Both the position numbers and the translations under genes were made by a program. The notes below the pieces were generated by a model. The model ran no database searches and was not told where the DNA came from. It worked only from the letters and a program-made list of their open reading frames with translations. Shown here piece by piece: positions 6,098-6,960 of a stretch of 6,960 bases of DNA. The number at the start of each line of letters is the position of its first letter. The stretch's first letter is position 1. Source of the DNA: Lentisphaerota bacterium (GTDB lineage: Bacteria > Verrucomicrobiota > Kiritimatiellia > RFP12 > UBA1067); NCBI GenBank assembly GCA_015061765.1, contig SUVZ01000202.1, positions 1 to 6,960 on the forward strand, in the 5' to 3' direction.

Positions 6098-6960
6098 TCA
6101 GCGCTGGACGCGTGCATTGCCTGCGTACACGTCCCAGACCTGCTTCTCGTCCGCAGGTTCGGCATAGTCGTTGAGCGAAGATGCCGCCATCACGCCGGAT
6201 GCCCAGCCGAACTGCAGGCACTTGCCGGGAGCCCAGCCCTGCTGGACGCCGTAGAGGAGTCCGCCGGTGAAACCGTCGCCGCCGCCGATGCGGTCGAGCA
6301 CCTCGATCTCACGGGGTTCCTCGACGAACCACTTGCCGCCGGAATAGAGAATCGCGCCCCAGAGATGGCGGGATGCGGAAATGACCTGACGGAGAGTCGT
6401 GCCGTACATCTTGGCGTTAGGGTACTTCTTCGTGACCTGGACGATCATTTCCTTGAAGCGCTCAATCTTGCCGTTGAGGTCCTTGCCGCCGGCCTCGGGC
6501 CCCTTGAAGCCAAGGCAGAGCTGAAAGTCCTCCTCGTTCCCGACGAGGATGTCGGCAACAGAGGCAATCTTGTGGAACGCTGCGGCGAGCTCCTTCTCGC
6601 GGCCCTTCCAGAACGTGGCGCGGTGGTTGAGGTCGAACGAAACGAGCACTCCGTACTTCTTTGCCTCGGCGGCGAGCTTGAGGCAGCACTTCGTCGTCTC
6701 GGGACTCATCGCGGCGATAAGGCCGGAAAGATGGAGAATGCCGACACCCTCCTTGCCGAAGAGCGTCTTCGTGTCGTAGTCCTTCGCATCGAGAGTGCGG
6801 CCGACTTCGCCGGCACGGTCGTTCCACACGCGGGGAGCGCGCAGACCGAAACCGGAGTCGGCTATGTTGAACTGGTGGCGGAAGCCCCAGGGACCGCCCT
6901 GCTCAACGTCCGGACCGACATAGGCGATGTTGCGGGCGCGGCGCTGCGCCTTGATGAAGG
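6098..6960 (-). CDS. kdgK: PfkB-family sugar kinase, likely 2-dehydro-3-deoxygluconokinase, 5' end outside window
   Basis: The frame is open from the right edge to a TGA at 6098-6100, showing 286 residues; about 50-60 N-terminal residues are probably missing. A GTG at 6829 is internal, because the frame upstream (including IAYVGPDVEQGGPWGFRHQFN and GLRGPRVWNDRAGE) is clearly coding. Features of the ribokinase/PfkB fold: SFDLNHRATFW (6640-6608), the DLNxR...W motif characteristic of 2-keto-3-deoxygluconate kinases; NEED (6538-6527); and the C-terminal PfkB signature DRIGGGDGFTGG with the catalytic aspartate at 6277-6275. KdgK phosphorylates 2-keto-3-deoxygluconate with ATP to KDPG, which aldolase splits to pyruvate and glyceraldehyde-3-phosphate, in pectin/uronate and Entner-Doudoroff catabolism. 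The substrate is inferred; another sugar or sugar-acid kinase is possible. Any operon partners would lie to the right, outside the window. Confidence 0.8.
   Translation of the reverse strand, partial: FIKAQRRARNIAYVGPDVEQGGPWGFRHQFNIADSGFGLRAPRVWNDRAGEVGRTLDAKDYDTKTLFGKEGVGILHLSGLIAAMSPETTKCCLKLAAEAKKYGVLVSFDLNHRATFWKGREKELAAAFHKIASVADILVGNEEDFQLCLGFKGPEAGGKDLNGKIERFKEMIVQVTKKYPNAKMYGTTLRQVISASRHLWGAILYSGGKWFVEEPREIEVLDRIGGGDGFTGGLLYGVQQGWAPGKCLQFGWASGVMAASSLNDYAEPADEKQVWDVYAGNARVQR

Overview
The window reads as chromosomal DNA from an uncultivated, probably gut- or rumen-associated bacterium of the PVC group, with Kiritimatiellota as the best guess. The guess rests on three things: a large secreted BspA-type leucine-rich-repeat protein whose C-terminal region and very end (FFFRVKMTP) resemble, from memory, surface proteins of Kiritimatiellae; an Rpn-type nuclease gene of a kind multiplied in such genomes; and a codon-biased gdhA. 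This taxonomic call is inference, not a search result.

Layout, left to right. At 1-63 a possible 5' end of another minus-strand gene runs off the window. At 64-933 (minus) lies an intact Rpn/PDDEXK_2-family nuclease, often annotated as a putative transposase, with a 24-bp in-frame duplication near its C-terminus. Its promoter (about 980-1008) directly abuts four perfect or near-perfect tandem copies of a 20-bp unit (1005-1083), the most unusual non-coding signal here. A roughly 310-bp stretch with no convincing gene follows, then a 14-bp perfect hairpin (1398-1432) just past the stop of the next gene. At 1440-4325 (minus) is a 961-residue secreted multidomain protein: signal peptide, about nine 23-residue LRR_5 repeats, a first beta-sandwich domain, an InlB-type B-repeat, a chitobiase C-terminal-type domain, a second copy of the beta-sandwich domain, and a distinctive C-terminal domain.

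A 354-bp divergent intergenic region (4326-4679) holds the promoter of the surface-protein gene, with a T-rich upstream tract, and a separate promoter for gdhA. At 4680-6017 (plus) is a complete NADP-type glutamate dehydrogenase, the ammonium-assimilating enzyme. A 26-bp perfect-stem bidirectional terminator (6033-6088) separates it from the convergent 3' end of a PfkB-family sugar kinase (6098 to beyond the right edge, minus), most likely 2-dehydro-3-deoxygluconate kinase, which would feed sugar-acid breakdown products into central metabolism.

The genes do not form one operon: each has its own promoter or terminator signals. The metabolic genes (gdhA, kinase) are ordinary housekeeping or catabolic functions. 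The left two thirds (Rpn nuclease, repeat array, surface protein) are accessory in character. No rRNA, tRNA, CRISPR array or complete insertion sequence was seen, and I find no convincing multi-gene novel system.
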